Assembly: GCA_013151835.1 (NCBI GenBank)
Contig: JAADHK010000141.1
Span: forward strand, 1-38,256
Reading direction: 5' to 3'
Origin: Deltaproteobacteria bacterium
Lineage (GTDB): Bacteria; Desulfobacterota; Desulfobacteria; Desulfobacterales; Desulfosalsimonadaceae
DNA length: 38,256 nt
This document shows, piece after piece, positions 24,748 to 35,600 of this stretch (position 1 is its first letter; every line of letters starts with the position of its first letter). The position numbers and the translations under genes are program-made. The notes beneath the pieces were generated by a model that saw nothing but the letters and a program-made list of their open reading frames with translations, was not told where the DNA came from and made no database searches.

Positions 24748-25149
24748 ATGGCGCGTTTGCAGAAGAGAAAAACGATTTCCAAAAAGAAGCGAATTGATTC
24801 GGGAAAAACTCGGCTCGGGAATGAGGTCGCAGCGTCGGATGACGCCGAGGCCATTGACGGGAACAAATCCCTGAAAGCCGGACCCATGGGGAAAAAACAG
24901 AAGATTCTTTCCACTGCGGCCCGGGCCGGGGGAGAGCCGTCCGCGCTGATGAAGCTCGTGGAGAGGTATTTCGGCACATGGATTCAGTTTTTACGCGAAG
25001 TCAAAGTCGAACTCCTCAAGGTCACCTGGCCTTCGAAAAAGGAGACGGTTGGCACCACGGTTGTCGTAATCGTGTTTGTTTTTGTGATAGCGGTTTTTCT
25101 CGGCTTTATTGACATCGGGTTGTCAAGTCTGATTCGAATCATTATTTAG
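24748..25149 (+). CDS. secE: Preprotein translocase subunit SecE
   Basis: A 133-residue essential subunit of the SecYEG channel. The conserved SecE segment FLREVKVELLKVTWPSKKET (83-102) is followed by one membrane helix (about 105-128). The N-terminal 75 residues are a basic, low-complexity extension rather than the two extra helices of E. coli SecE; single-helix SecE is normal outside gammaproteobacteria. AGGAG lies 6 bases before the ATG. nusG follows 21 bases after the stop. Confidence 0.95.
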   Translation: MARLQKRKTISKKKRIDSGKTRLGNEVAASDDAEAIDGNKSLKAGPMGKKQKILSTAARAGGEPSALMKLVERYFGTWIQFLREVKVELLKVTWPSKKETVGTTVVVIVFVFVIAVFLGFIDIGLSSLIRIII

Positions 25150-25170
25150 GTCGTAAAGGAGCGATACGAC

Positions 25171-25701
25171 GTGGCGCTGAAATGGTATATCCTCCATGTG
25201 TATTCCGGCTTTGAGAACAAGGTGAAAATAAACCTTGAAGAGCGGATTGAGGCCAGCGGGCATCCGGAGAAATTTGGTAACGTGGTTGTGCCTACGGAAC
25301 AGGTGGTGGAACTGGTCAAGGGGAAGCGTAAGACCTCGAACCGGAAGTTTTATCCCGGGTATATCCTGATTCAGTTGGATTTGGATGAGGAGAGCTGGCA
25401 TCTTGTGAAAAATACGGCCAAGGTGACCGGTTTTCTTGGAGGAAGGGATCGGCCGGTCCCCATAACTGACTCGGAAGCCGAAAAAATATTAATGAGGATG
25501 GAGGCCGGAAAGTCCAAGCCAAAGCCCAAGTTTTTCTTTGATATCGGTGATGATGTTCGTGTTATTGACGGTCCCTTCAACAGCTTTAACGGCACGGTCG
25601 AGGACGTGAATCCCGAAAAAGGGAAACTCAAGGTCCTGGTCAGCATTTTCGGCCGGGCAACGCCGGTGGAGCTTGATTTTGTCCAGGTATCAAAAAATTG
25701 A
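25171..25701 (+). CDS. nusG: Transcription termination/antitermination protein NusG
   Basis: A 176-residue RNA polymerase-associated factor. The NGN domain begins [18 protein letters not shown] and contains [11 protein letters not shown]. The C-terminal KOW domain includes [18 protein letters not shown] (about 126-143), which links RNA polymerase to Rho or ribosomal S10. It starts at GTG 25171 with AAAGGAG about 9 bases upstream. Length matches E. coli NusG (181). Context secE-nusG-rplK is canonical. Confidence 0.97.
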   Translation: MALKWYILHVYSGFENKVKINLEERIEASGHPEKFGNVVVPTEQVVELVKGKRKTSNRKFYPGYILIQLDLDEESWHLVKNTAKVTGFLGGRDRPVPITDSEAEKILMRMEAGKSKPKPKFFFDIGDDVRVIDGPFNSFNGTVEDVNPEKGKLKVLVSIFGRATPVELDFVQVSKN

Positions 25702-25736
25702 TGGTGCCGTAAAAAACATACAGGAGCTATAAGAAT

Positions 25737-26159
25737 ATGGCTAAAAAAGTAATCGCGCTGGTTAAGCTTCAGGTGGCGGCCGGAAAGGCGAATCCCTCAC
25801 CGCCTATCGGACCGGCACTGGGGCAGCACGGCGTAAATATTATGGATTTTTGTAAGGCGTTTAATGCCCGGACCGCGAATGAGGACGGTATGATTATCCC
25901 GGTCGTTATCACCATTTTTAAGGACAAGTCTTTTACGTTCATAACCAAAACGCCGCCCGCAGCGATCCTGCTGAAAAAAGCAGCCGGTATCGCAAAGGGT
26001 TCGGGAAGTCCGAAGGCGGAAAAGGTCGGCAAGGTCACCTGGGCACAGGTCCAGGAGATCGCCAGGCTCAAGGAGCCGGATTTAAATGCCGGGGACATTG
26101 AGAATGCGTCCAGGATTATCGCCGGTACGGCTAGAAGCATGGGGCTTGAAGTAGAGTAA
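25737..26159 (+). CDS. rplK: 50S ribosomal protein L11
   Basis: A 140-residue protein of the ribosomal stalk base and GTPase centre, needed for RelA activation. The N-terminal domain has [21 protein letters not shown], the C-terminal part the 23S-binding fold with [20 protein letters not shown] precedes the ATG. rplA follows after 26 bases. Confidence 0.98.
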   Translation: MAKKVIALVKLQVAAGKANPSPPIGPALGQHGVNIMDFCKAFNARTANEDGMIIPVVITIFKDKSFTFITKTPPAAILLKKAAGIAKGSGSPKAEKVGKVTWAQVQEIARLKEPDLNAGDIENASRIIAGTARSMGLEVE

Positions 26160-26185
26160 CGTCAATAAGGAGTAAGGTAAAGACG

Positions 26186-26890
26186 ATGCGGAAGCGAGGC
26201 AAAAAATACACGGATGCGAAATCAAAGGTCGATTCCCGGCAGAAGTATGCGTTTAATCAGGCCGTGCAGGAAGCCGTTGATTCATCTTTTGTAAAATTCG
26301 ATGAAACAGTCGACATCGCGGTCAAGCTGGGTGTTGATCCACGTCATGCCGATCAGATGGTGCGAGGCACTCTCCTTCTCCCGAATGGACTGGGCAAGGA
26401 AGTTCGGGTGCTGGTTTTTGCAAAGGGTGAAAAGGAAACGGAAGCCGCCGATGCGGGAGCTGATTTTGTCGGCAATGATGAACTGATTGAGAAGATAAAG
26501 GGTGGGTGGTTTGATTTTGATAAGGCCGTAGCCACTCCCGATGTCATGGGCCAGGTGGGCAAGATCGGACGCGTTCTCGGTCCCCGCGGACTTATGCCCA
26601 ACGCCAAGACCGGCACCGTTACCTTTGATGTGGCAAGGGCGGTCAATGAGTTAAAGGCCGGTAAGATTGATTTCCGTGTTGACAAGTCCGGAATTCTTCA
26701 CGCTCCCATGGGAAAGGTTTCCTTTGGGCCGGACAAGTTGATGGGTAATGTCAGGGCGTTTATTGACGTGGTTGTCCGTCAGAAACCGGCTTCAAGCAAG
26801 GGCACATATATCAAAAGCATTACGGTTTCAACCACCATGGGGCCGGGATTCAAGGTTGATCCCGCCGATGTCAAGGAAATCCTGAAGTAG
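26186..26890 (+). CDS. rplA: 50S ribosomal protein L1
   Basis: A 234-residue L1-stalk protein and, in E. coli, the translational repressor of its own operon. Recognisable segments are [38 protein letters not shown] and the C-terminal [15 protein letters not shown] precedes the ATG. Length is standard. A 192-base gap holding the L10 leader separates it from rplJ. Confidence 0.98.
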   Translation: MRKRGKKYTDAKSKVDSRQKYAFNQAVQEAVDSSFVKFDETVDIAVKLGVDPRHADQMVRGTLLLPNGLGKEVRVLVFAKGEKETEAADAGADFVGNDELIEKIKGGWFDFDKAVATPDVMGQVGKIGRVLGPRGLMPNAKTGTVTFDVARAVNELKAGKIDFRVDKSGILHAPMGKVSFGPDKLMGNVRAFIDVVVRQKPASSKGTYIKSITVSTTMGPGFKVDPADVKEILK

Positions 26891-26949
26891 AACGTAAATC
26901 GCTGATTTACTCAATTTCAGTTTTGGGCGTAATTGAAGTTTTAAAATAC

Positions 26950-27082
26950 ATCTGTCAAAGACCGCAGGTCCGCCAGGCATTGTATGCAATGTTGCGGATA
27001 ATCGGAGTATTTCCGGCCTGCCGAGGCGGAACATGAGCGTCAGCCCTGGTTTTTACAGGTTATGAAAGGGGGTGTGTGATAC
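26950..27082 (+). ncRNA. Ribosomal protein L10 leader (cis-regulatory RNA)
   Basis: The gap before rplJ carries blocks typical of the L10 leader: ctgtcaaagaccgcaggtc (26959-26977) and, before the start codon, gcctgccgaggcggaacatg (27017-27036). The strands ccgcagg and cctgccgaggcgg can pair across the intervening hairpin to form a kink-turn-like stem. In known cases the L10-(L12)4 complex binds here and represses rplJL translation. Block boundaries were set by eye. Confidence 0.7.
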
Positions 27083-27610
27083 ATGCTTAATCTTGCTCAG
27101 AAAAAGGAAGTCGTTTCCGCACTGCACGATAAATTTACAGAGGCTAAAATAGTCATTATAGTCGATTGTAAAGGATTGAACGTTCCTAAGATTGTTGGTC
27201 TCAGGAGACGGCTTTCGCAAGCCGGAGTGGAATTTAAGGTGGTCAAGAATACGCTGCTTATCCGGGCCGCCAAAGATACTGCCGTAGCTATGGTGGATGA
27301 ATATTTTATCGGACCGAGCGCGGTTGCGATGAGTTACGATGATCCGGTGACGCCGGCAAAGATATTAAGTGATTTTGCCAAGGAAAATGACAAGCTTGGA
27401 ATCAAGGCCGGCGTTATGCCGCCGGGCAGGGTACTGGATATTGATTCAATAAAGAGTCTTGCTGCCCTGCCGTCCCGCGAAGTGCTCCTTTCACAGGTGC
27501 TTTCCACCATGAACGGCGTGCCTACGGCGCTGGTACGCGCTTTGAGCAATGTTCCGGAGCGGCTGCTGTACGCACTTACGGCCATCAGGGATCAAAAGGA
27601 AGCGGCTTGA
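27083..27610 (+). CDS. rplJ: 50S ribosomal protein L10
   Basis: A 175-residue protein that anchors the L7/L12 stalk. The N-terminal part has KKEVVSALHDKF and VKNTLLIRAAKD, and the C-terminal helix (about 135-175) binds L12 dimers. AAAGGGGG lies about 9 bases before the ATG. It follows the L10 leader, so it is probably autoregulated, together with rplL 71 bases downstream. Confidence 0.97.
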   Translation: MLNLAQKKEVVSALHDKFTEAKIVIIVDCKGLNVPKIVGLRRRLSQAGVEFKVVKNTLLIRAAKDTAVAMVDEYFIGPSAVAMSYDDPVTPAKILSDFAKENDKLGIKAGVMPPGRVLDIDSIKSLAALPSREVLLSQVLSTMNGVPTALVRALSNVPERLLYALTAIRDQKEAA

Positions 27611-27681
27611 CGGCCGTGCATTTTTTCCATCAACCGTTACAAAAAAATACCAAAATTTAATATATGCTGGAGGATACAACC

Positions 27682-28071
27682 ATGGCTGATGTTACAAAAG
27701 AAGATGTAATTGAGTTTATCGCAAACATGTCTGTTCTGGAGCTTTCGGAACTCGTAAAGGAGCTCGAGGATAAATTCGGTGTTTCAGCCGCTGCGCCGGT
27801 TGCTATGGCGGGAATGCCCATGGCCGGCGGTGATGCCGGTGCTGCTGCGGCGGAAGAGCAGACTGAGTTCGATGTCGTTCTTATATCGTTCGGGGACAAG
27901 AAGATTCAGGTCATCAAGGAAGTCCGCGCAATTACGGGACTCGGCTTAAAAGAGGCCAAAACCCTTGTGGAGGAATCACCCAAGGCGGTCAAGGAAGGAA
28001 TTGTAAAGGACGAGGCCGAGAAGATCAAGGAAAAGCTTGAGGGTGTTGGAGCAACCGTGGAGATCAAGTAG
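27682..28071 (+). CDS. rplL: 50S ribosomal protein L7/L12
   Basis: A 129-residue acidic stalk protein that recruits translational GTPases. The N-terminal dimer domain (1-33), an Ala/Gly/Met hinge (about 36-60) and the C-terminal domain with [12 protein letters not shown] are all present. The ATG at 27682 (MADVTKED) is chosen over an in-frame ATG at 27664 because GGAGG lies 8 bases before it and family members begin this way. The next gene, rpoB, is 259 bases away, across a repeat element and a hairpin. Confidence 0.98.
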   Translation: MADVTKEDVIEFIANMSVLELSELVKELEDKFGVSAAAPVAMAGMPMAGGDAGAAAAEEQTEFDVVLISFGDKKIQVIKEVRAITGLGLKEAKTLVEESPKAVKEGIVKDEAEKIKEKLEGVGATVEIK

Positions 28072-28128
28072 TGCTACAGTTCTCTGTGTGTGATTCAGAC
28101 GCCTTTATTGCCCGTACCTCAGAGAGTA

Positions 28129-28253
28129 ACGGCTTCGTAAAAAGTTTTATATGCAAGGCGCGCGAGCCGGGAAAGGCGGAAGCGTACTTTTTGTACGTTG
28201 AGCATTTTCACGGCGAAGCGCAACGCCGCAGACGGACTTTTTAAGAAGTCGTC
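28129..28253 (+). repeat. Palindromic repeat element, copy 3 (diverged), between rplL and rpoB
   Basis: A 125-base relative of the elements at 14573 and 32430. Its ends are acggcttcgtaaaaagt and actttttaagaagtcgtc, and gagcattt plus the cgcaacgccgcaga block line up with gagcattt and the ctacaacgcagtaga block of copy 1. A central hairpin cgtac-ttttt-gtacg is visible. Sequence identity to the other two is only partial, so it is a different subfamily or an older copy. Confidence 0.7.
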
Positions 28254-28260
28254 AATGATG

Positions 28261-28312
28261 AAAAACGGTGCCGGAAGTCCTCCGGCAACCGCTTTTCATT
28301 TTATTTTTCAAG
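28261..28312 (+). terminator. Hairpin with T-rich tail between rplL and rpoB (attenuator-like)
   Basis: The arms tgccgga (28269-28275) and tccggca (28281-28287) close on a 5-base loop and extend with cgg/ccg and aaaa/tttt after single bulges. The downstream strand continues into cattttattttt. This is placed like the partial terminator between rplL and rpoB in E. coli, which lowers rpoBC relative to ribosomal protein synthesis. Confidence 0.6.
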
Positions 28313-28330
28313 TCTTTTTTCGGAGACGCC

Positions 28331-31300
28331 ATGACAGGTAACCCGCCTAAATACAGACGGTTCAGAAAGAGTTTCGGTCGAATCAGATCGATTGTCGGAA
28401 TCCCCGATCTTATGGGAATGCAGCGGGATTCCTACCAGCGATTCCTGCAGATGGGCATACCGCCGCATGATCGGGAAGATAGTGGTTTGCAGTCGGTCTT
28501 CAAGTCGGTATTTCCCATCAAGGATTTCACCGGGACTGCATCGCTGGAGTTTGTTTCCTACCGGTTCGGGGAAGTCAAACACTCCGTCAATGAATGCATA
28601 AACCGCGGAATGACCTATGATATTTCCGTTAAGATCCGTGTCCGCCTTGTTGTATACGATATTGACAAGGATTCAGGGGTCACCAATATCAGGGACATCA
28701 AGGAACAGGAAATTTATTTCGGTACGATTCCCTTAATGACCGAGCGAGGCACCTTCATCGTCAACGGGACGGAGCGGACCGTTGTGAGTCAGCTCCACAG
28801 GTCATCCGGGGTGTTCTTCAACCATGATAAGGGCAAAACCCATTCCAGCGGAAGAGTTATATATACGGCGCGCATCATCCCTGTTCGGGGTTCCTGGATT
28901 GACATGGAAATCGATCCAAAGGATATCGTTCATATCCGCATAGACAGAAGGCGAAAGTTTCCGGTAACATTATTGTTCAAGGTGTTCGGGTATACGGACG
29001 TCGATATACTCTCCTATTTTTACGAAACCGAAAAGATTCAAATACGTTCAGGCTGTTTTTTCAGAGAATTAAATCCGGATTTTCTCAAGGGCCATAAGAC
29101 CGGTGAGGACATCGTCGATCCCGAAACCGGGAAAGTGCTTTTGAAAAAAGGGCGGGCCTATAACAAGAAGGCGATTCGGCAGATTGAATCTGCGGGCATC
29201 CGCTTTGTACCTGTCCAGGAAGAAGATGTGTGTGAAAGGGTGCTGGCGGCCGATGTCCTTGATCCTGAGACCGGAGATATAATAGCGCCTGCAAACAGCG
29301 ATATCGACAAGGATATGGTGGAACAGCTCAGGACCGCAGGTGTCGGGTGCGTGGAAATCCTCGTGATGGGGGGGCAGTTTGCCAGTGATTCCATCCATAA
29401 GACATTGATGCTCGACAAGGTGAGCACCCAGGAAGAAGCCCTTGTGGATATTTACCGCCGGCTGCGTCCCGGTAATCCGGTTACGCCGGAAGTCGCCCTT
29501 GAATTCGTTGATCATCTCTTTTTCCGTTCGGCTTATTACGACCTGTCCGGTGTTGGACGGGTAAAGATTAACCATCGACTTAAGATTAAATCACCCATAT
29601 ATTTAAGGACATTGCGCAAGGAGGATATACTTCTTACCGCAAAGATGCTTGTTGAGCTGCGAGATACACAGGGTGCGGTGGATGATATCGACCATCTTGG
29701 CAATCGGCGGGTACGCGCGGTCGGCGAACTCCTTGAAAACCAGTATCGTATCGGGCTGGTGCGCATGGAGCGCGCCATAAAGGAGAGGATGAGCATGCAG
29801 GAGGTCGATGCCATGATGCCCAACGACCTCGTGAACCCCAAACCCGTATCGGCGGTTGTAAAGGAATTTTTCGGGACTTCCCAGCTCTCGCAGTTTCTGG
29901 ATCAGACCAACCCATTGTCCGAAACCACGCATAAACGAAGGCTTTCCGCTCTGGGCCCCGGTGGGCTCACACGGGACAGGGCCGGATTCGAGGTCCGCGA
30001 TGTACATCCTTCTCATTATGGTCGGATTTGTCCCATTGAAACCCCGGAAGGGCCGAATATCGGTCTCATCGTATCGTTGTGCACCTATGCGCGCGTCAAC
30101 GGCTTCGGTTTTATTGAAACCCCTTACAGGGTGGTTAAAAACGGGATAGTGACCGATGAAATCAACACGCTTTCCGCATTCGAGGAGCAGACGCATCCCA
30201 TTGCACAGGCCAATGCGCCAATGGATAAGAACAACCGGTTTGTGAATCCCCTGGTGACCTCCCGTGTCAATGGCGAGTTCATGATGGTGGAGCATGACAA
30301 GATCGAATACATGGACGTGTCGCCCAATCAATTGGTGAGTATTTCGGCGTCCCTTATTCCGTTTCTTGAAAACGATGATGCCAACCGTGCGCTTATGGGC
30401 TCCAACATGATGAGGCAGGCCGTGCCGCTTCTCCAGCCGGAAGCTCCCCTTGTGGGGACCGGTATCGAGGGCATTGTCGCAAGGGACTCGGGTGTAACCG
30501 TAGTTGCAAAGCGTGATGGTCGCGTGGTGGATGTCGATGCGTCGAGAATCGTTCTGCGCCACGACCCGTCGGATAATTCCCGTGAAAAGGACGTTACCAT
30601 CTATAATCTTTCCAAGTTCGTCCGTTCAAATCAGAATACATGCTTCAACCACCGGCCCATCGTGAAAAAGGGCGAATTGGTGCAAGCCGGAGAAATAATC
30701 GCCGACGGACCCGCCACTGAAAAGGGTGAGCTCGCCCTTGGCAAGAATGTGACAGTGGCCTTCATGCCATGGGGAGGATACAATTTCGAGGATTCGATTC
30801 TTGTAAGCGATCGTCTTGTCAAGGACGGCGTTTTTACCTCTATCCATATAGAAGAGTTTGAAGTTCTGGCAAGGGACACCAAGCTCGGTCGTGAAGAGAT
30901 CACCCGGGATATCCCGAATGTCGGTGACGAGGCGCTCAAGGATCTGGATGAAAGCGGTATAATACGCCTTGGTGCGGAAGTCGTACCCGGGGATATTCTC
31001 GTGGGCAAGGTCACGCCCAAGGGAGAATCACAGCTTTCCCCCGAGGAGAAATTGCTTCAGGCTATTTTCGGTGAAAAGGCGGGTGACGTCAAGGATACCT
31101 CGTTGCGGGTTCCGCCGGGTGTAAGGGGAATAGTCATAGACGCCAAGGTATTCGCCAGGCGGGGAATTGAAAAAGACGATCGGTCCCGTTCCATTGAGGA
31201 CGATGAGATATCGGCGCTTGAAAAGGACCGGGACGACGAACTTGCGATCATAGAGGAGATGGCGAAAAACGAGATTGTCTCGCTTCTTTCCGGAAAAGAG

Positions 31301-32431
31301 TGCGCACAAAGCCTTATGGATGGGAAAAAGATCCTTATCCGCAAGAGTACGCGCATGGACAAAAAGACATTGCCGGCGATTCCCGTGAGTCGGTTTGAGG
31401 GAATCGTCCTTAAGGATACAAAAGCCGAAGAACGGGTGGCCGGAGTCATCGTACGTTTCAAGGAGCAGTCGGAGCATGCCAAAAGCGATTTTGAGACGCA
31501 GGTAAGCGCAATAGAGCGCGGGGATGACCTGCCGCCCGGTGTGATTAAGATGATTAAGGTTTATGTCGCCATGAAACGGACCCTTTCCGTGGGTGACAAG
31601 ATGGCCGGTCGCCACGGAAACAAGGGTGTTGTTTCAAGGGTCCTCCCGGAAGAGGATCTCCCGTACTTTGAGGACGGCCGCACGGTCGATATGGTTTTAA
31701 ATCCCCTGGGCGTGCCGTCACGTATGAACGTAGGCCAGATTCTGGAGATACATCTGGGCCGGGCCGCCAGGTGTCTCGGGGACCAGATAACGGTCATTCT
31801 GGAATCCCTTAAAAAAGACGGCTTAAGAAAGAAATTCAAAAATATATTTGCCGGCCGGGATGAAGAAAAAAAGATTGACGATATGAGCGATGAACAACTC
31901 ATTGATTTTGCACAATTTTATAAAGATGGTGTCGTGATGGCGACCCCGGTATTTGACGGCGCCGAAGAGGAGGAGATAAAATCCCTGCTTTCCGAGGCGG
32001 GTGTCAGCCCCACCGGCCAGGCCACCCTTTTTGACGGTCGCACGGGCCAGCCTTTTGACGGAAAGGTAACTGTCGGCACCATGTATATGCTCAAATTGCA
32101 TCATCTTGTTGCCGACAAGCTCCATGCCCGCTCCATCGGCCCGTATTCACTGGTGACCCAGCAGCCGCTGGGCGGCAAGGCACAGTTTGGCGGCCAGAGA
32201 CTCGGGGAAATGGAAGTATGGGCCATCGAGGCATATGGTGCGGCTTATGCCCTCCAGGAGTTTATAACGGTTAAATCCGACGACATGGCGGGGCGTACCC
32301 GCATGTACGAGAAAATAGTCAAGGGCCAGAATGTGTTTGAGCCCGGCCTGCCGGAATCCTTCAGGGTCCTTACAAAGGAACTGCAGGGTCTGGGGCTTGA
32401 TGTCAACCTGATAGAGAAAGACCAAAAGTGA
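28331..32431 (+). CDS. rpoB: RNA polymerase beta subunit
   Basis: A 1366-residue beta subunit. The ATG at 28331 ([16 protein letters not shown]) has GGAG 6 bases upstream. An in-frame ATG at 28268 is rejected because it lies inside the hairpin. The rifampicin pocket reads [20 protein letters not shown] and then LSALGPGG, with the key Q, D, H, R and S positions in their wild-type form; leucine replaces the usual methionine before DQTNP. Further hallmarks are [41 protein letters not shown] and the C-terminal [19 protein letters not shown]. The stop codon overlaps the first bases of a repeat element, so the gene is followed by 194 bases before rpoC. Confidence 0.98.
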   Translation: MTGNPPKYRRFRKSFGRIRSIVGIPDLMGMQRDSYQRFLQMGIPPHDREDSGLQSVFKSVFPIKDFTGTASLEFVSYRFGEVKHSVNECINRGMTYDISVKIRVRLVVYDIDKDSGVTNIRDIKEQEIYFGTIPLMTERGTFIVNGTERTVVSQLHRSSGVFFNHDKGKTHSSGRVIYTARIIPVRGSWIDMEIDPKDIVHIRIDRRRKFPVTLLFKVFGYTDVDILSYFYETEKIQIRSGCFFRELNPDFLKGHKTGEDIVDPETGKVLLKKGRAYNKKAIRQIESAGIRFVPVQEEDVCERVLAADVLDPETGDIIAPANSDIDKDMVEQLRTAGVGCVEILVMGGQFASDSIHKTLMLDKVSTQEEALVDIYRRLRPGNPVTPEVALEFVDHLFFRSAYYDLSGVGRVKINHRLKIKSPIYLRTLRKEDILLTAKMLVELRDTQGAVDDIDHLGNRRVRAVGELLENQYRIGLVRMERAIKERMSMQEVDAMMPNDLVNPKPVSAVVKEFFGTSQLSQFLDQTNPLSETTHKRRLSALGPGGLTRDRAGFEVRDVHPSHYGRICPIETPEGPNIGLIVSLCTYARVNGFGFIETPYRVVKNGIVTDEINTLSAFEEQTHPIAQANAPMDKNNRFVNPLVTSRVNGEFMMVEHDKIEYMDVSPNQLVSISASLIPFLENDDANRALMGSNMMRQAVPLLQPEAPLVGTGIEGIVARDSGVTVVAKRDGRVVDVDASRIVLRHDPSDNSREKDVTIYNLSKFVRSNQNTCFNHRPIVKKGELVQAGEIIADGPATEKGELALGKNVTVAFMPWGGYNFEDSILVSDRLVKDGVFTSIHIEEFEVLARDTKLGREEITRDIPNVGDEALKDLDESGIIRLGAEVVPGDILVGKVTPKGESQLSPEEKLLQAIFGEKAGDVKDTSLRVPPGVRGIVIDAKVFARRGIEKDDRSRSIEDDEISALEKDRDDELAIIEEMAKNEIVSLLSGKECAQSLMDGKKILIRKSTRMDKKTLPAIPVSRFEGIVLKDTKAEERVAGVIVRFKEQSEHAKSDFETQVSAIERGDDLPPGVIKMIKVYVAMKRTLSVGDKMAGRHGNKGVVSRVLPEEDLPYFEDGRTVDMVLNPLGVPSRMNVGQILEIHLGRAARCLGDQITVILESLKKDGLRKKFKNIFAGRDEEKKIDDMSDEQLIDFAQFYKDGVVMATPVFDGAEEEEIKSLLSEAGVSPTGQATLFDGRTGQPFDGKVTVGTMYMLKLHHLVADKLHARSIGPYSLVTQQPLGGKAQFGGQRLGEMEVWAIEAYGAAYALQEFITVKSDDMAGRTRMYEKIVKGQNVFEPGLPESFRVLTKELQGLGLDVNLIEKDQK

Positions 32432-32590
32432 TGGCGTCGTGGAAAGTCCCATCTACTGTGTTGTAGCGGGTCGCGAAATGCTCGGAATACTATATGTATA
32501 CCTCCGCTTTTGCGACACCACTACGCCTTGTATATGGAACTTGCAACGATGCCATCCTAACAGGATTGACGGACTTTTTACGAGTCTGTC
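32430..32590 (-). repeat. Palindromic repeat element, copy 2, between rpoB and rpoC
   Basis: A 161-base element, inverted relative to copy 1 at 14573-14747 and nearly identical to it over about 120 bases (reading on the minus strand from gttccatatacaaggcg to acgacgccatc). The outer end gatggcgtcgt begins inside the rpoB stop codon. The other end is tttttacgagtctgtc at 32574-32590, 35 bases from the rpoC start. The central AT core lacks the 14-base tandem duplication of copy 1. Confidence 0.85.
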
Positions 32591-32625
32591 TTATTTGATC
32601 CGCACAAGCGCATAAGGAGAAGATA

Positions 32626-35600
32626 TTGGAAACGATCTACGATTTCTTCACCAAACCGAAGAATCCGAATCGTTATAAAGGGGTTCAGATAGCCCTGGCA
32701 TCGCCGGAGCAGATCCGGAGCTGGTCCCACGGCGTGATAAAGAAACCTGAAACCATAAATTACCGCACATTCAAACCGGAGCGGGATGGGCTGTTCTGCG
32801 CCAAGATATTCGGCCCGATCAAGGACTACGAGTGTAATTGCGGTAAATACAAGAGAATGAAGCACCGCGGGGTTATCTGCGAGAAATGCGGGGTCGAGGT
32901 TATCCAGTCCAAGGTAAGGCGGGAGCGGATGGCCCATATCAACCTCGCGGCCCCGGTCACCCATATCTGGTATTTGCGGAGCCTGCCCAGCAAGATTGGA
33001 AATCTCCTTGATCTCACGTTGAAGGGCCTTGAAAAGGTACTTTATTTCGATAATTATATTGTTATCGATCCAAAGGATACCGGCCTTGAAAAACTTCAGC
33101 TTTTGTCCGAGGAAAAGTACCATGAGGCGCGGGGCATTTACGGGAAAAAATTCGAGGCTGGCATCGGCGCCGAGGCCATCAGGAAACTCCTTGAACAGGT
33201 GGACATAGAGACTTTGTATCAGGAATTGCGGGTTGAAATCCTTGCCACCGGTTCGGACGCCAAGCGCAAGAAGCTGGCAAAGCGGCTGCATGTGGTGGAT
33301 TCATTTCGGAAATCAGGCTTAAACCCCATCTGGATGGTTTTCGACGTTGTCCCGGTATTGCCGCCCGATTTAAGGCCCTTAGTCCCCCTTGAGGGCGGGC
33401 GATTCGCATCCTCTGATTTGAATGATCTTTACCGGCGGGTGATTAACAGGAACAACCGGTTGACCCGTCTTATGGACCTTAATGCACCGGACATCATCGT
33501 CCGTAATGAAAAACGGATGCTCCAGGAGGCTGTAGATGTCCTTATCGACAACGGCCGCCAGGGAAGGGTTGTCACCGGGACCAATAAAAGACCCCTGAAA
33601 TCATTGAGTGAAACCCTGAAAGGGAAACAAGGCCGATTCCGACAAAATCTCCTCGGCAAGCGTGTCGATTATTCCGGCCGAAGCGTTATCACCATAGGGC
33701 CCGATTTGCGGCTCCATCAATGCGGCATCCCCAAGGAAATGGCACTGGAACTTTTTAAGCCATTTATCTTCAACCGGCTCGAGAGAAAAGGAATTGTCTC
33801 CACCGTCAAGAGCGCTAAAAAATGGGTGGAAAAAAGGGGTGAAGACGTCTGGGACACATTGGATGAGGTGGTAAAGGAATACCCGGTGCTCTTAAACCGT
33901 GCGCCTACGCTCCATCGCCTCGGGATTCAGGCTTTCGAGCCCGTACTTATCGAGGGTAAGGCCCTTCAGCTCCATCCCCTGGTTTGCACGGCCTTTAACG
34001 CGGATTTTGACGGTGACCAGATGGCGGTTCATATACCCCTGTCGCTGGAAGCACGCATCGAAGCCCGTATTTTGATGCTTGCGTCCAACAACATCCTTTC
34101 CCCGGCCAACGGAAGCCCCATCATCGTGCCGACTCAGGATATCGTGCTCGGTATTTATTACATGACCCTGGGATTGCCGGGCGTCAGGGGCGACGGTATG
34201 AAGTTTTCGGATCCCGAGGAAGTTCGGGCCGCCTACGATGCCGGAGCGGTTGATATCCATGCCAGAGTGAAGGTCAGGATAAACGGCCGGATAGTCGATA
34301 CGGCCGTGGGTCGCATACTATTGTGGGAGATCATTCCCAAGGGTGACAGTTATATCCTCAGGCATATAATGGTTGAAGAGGAAGCGGACGCCGGACAGGT
34401 TTTAAAAGAACTGGCCAAAGGTAAAGGTTTCAGGGCGCTTGTGGGAACTCATTCAAAAGCCTTTGATAAGATGTATAAAGGAAATATAGGGCTTCTTTCA
34501 AAAGATGAATTCATCGATATTTACCGGGTTGAAGACGCGGTTGCCGACGGGGTCTTTAACCTGCGGGACAAGGAGGTCAGCCCCGTTATAAGTTCCGGGG
34601 GGGCGTATCATTTATTTCAGGTAATTGAACGGCGGCCCGAGATATCCTTTGACATGGTAAACAAAGTCTTAAACAAAAAAGGATTGAGAGAACTCGTCGA
34701 TTACACGTACCGGCACAAGGGACCCAAGGCCACGGTTATTCTCGCGGACCGGCTCAAGGATATCGGATACGCTAATTCAACCGCCGGCGGCCTTTCGATT
34801 TCAATCGATGCCATGATCATTCCGGACGGCAAATGGGATATATTAAATTCTGCGGAAAAGGAAGTCACAGAAATCTACCGGCAGTACACAGAGGGGTTGA
34901 TTACCCAGGGTGAAAAATACAATAAGGTGGTAGATATATGGGCGAAAGCCACCGACCTGGTTGCCGACAAGATGATGGAGGCCATGGAACAGCCCTTTGG
35001 AAACGAAGACACCGTCCGCTCGGCGGACGAGCTTATTGACGATAAAAGGCTCTTTGGACCTGACGGTGTCAAGAGCGGGAGCATCAACCCCATTTTCATG
35101 ATGGCTGATTCAGGGGCAAGGGGGAGCAAGGACCAGATGAGGCAGCTCGCCGGCATGCGCGGACTCATGGCAAAGCCGTCGGGTGAAATCATCGAAACGC
35201 CGATTACAGCCAATTTCCGCGAAGGGCTTTCGGTCCTCCAATACTTTATATCCACACATGGCGCCCGAAAAGGGCTTGCCGACACGGCATTGAAGACGGC
35301 GAATTCCGGTTATCTGACCCGGCGGCTCGCCGACGTGGCTCAGGATTGCACCATCAACGAGCATGACTGTGGAACCGTCATGGGGATAGAGGTACAGGCT
35401 CTGCTTGAGGGTGGAGAGGTGATCGAACCCCTGGAGGAAAGGATACTCGGGCGTATTGCCTTAGAAGATATTCTCGACCCCTTTACCGATGCTGTTCTCG
35501 CCCACGCCGGGGACGAACTGGACGAGGCCGCAGTGGATATTGTCAGCCATTCCGGCGTGACCTCGGTCAAGATACGTTCGGTTCTGACCTGCAGATCTGC

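Noticed and set aside
28268-28330. An N-terminal extension of RpoB from an upstream ATG
   Set aside because: It runs through the attenuator-like hairpin and lacks a Shine-Dalgarno. The ATG at 28331 has one and starts the conserved sequence.
29603-30562. A 319-codon minus-strand frame inside rpoB
   Set aside because: It is a shadow of the conserved rifampicin-pocket region of rpoB on the plus strand.
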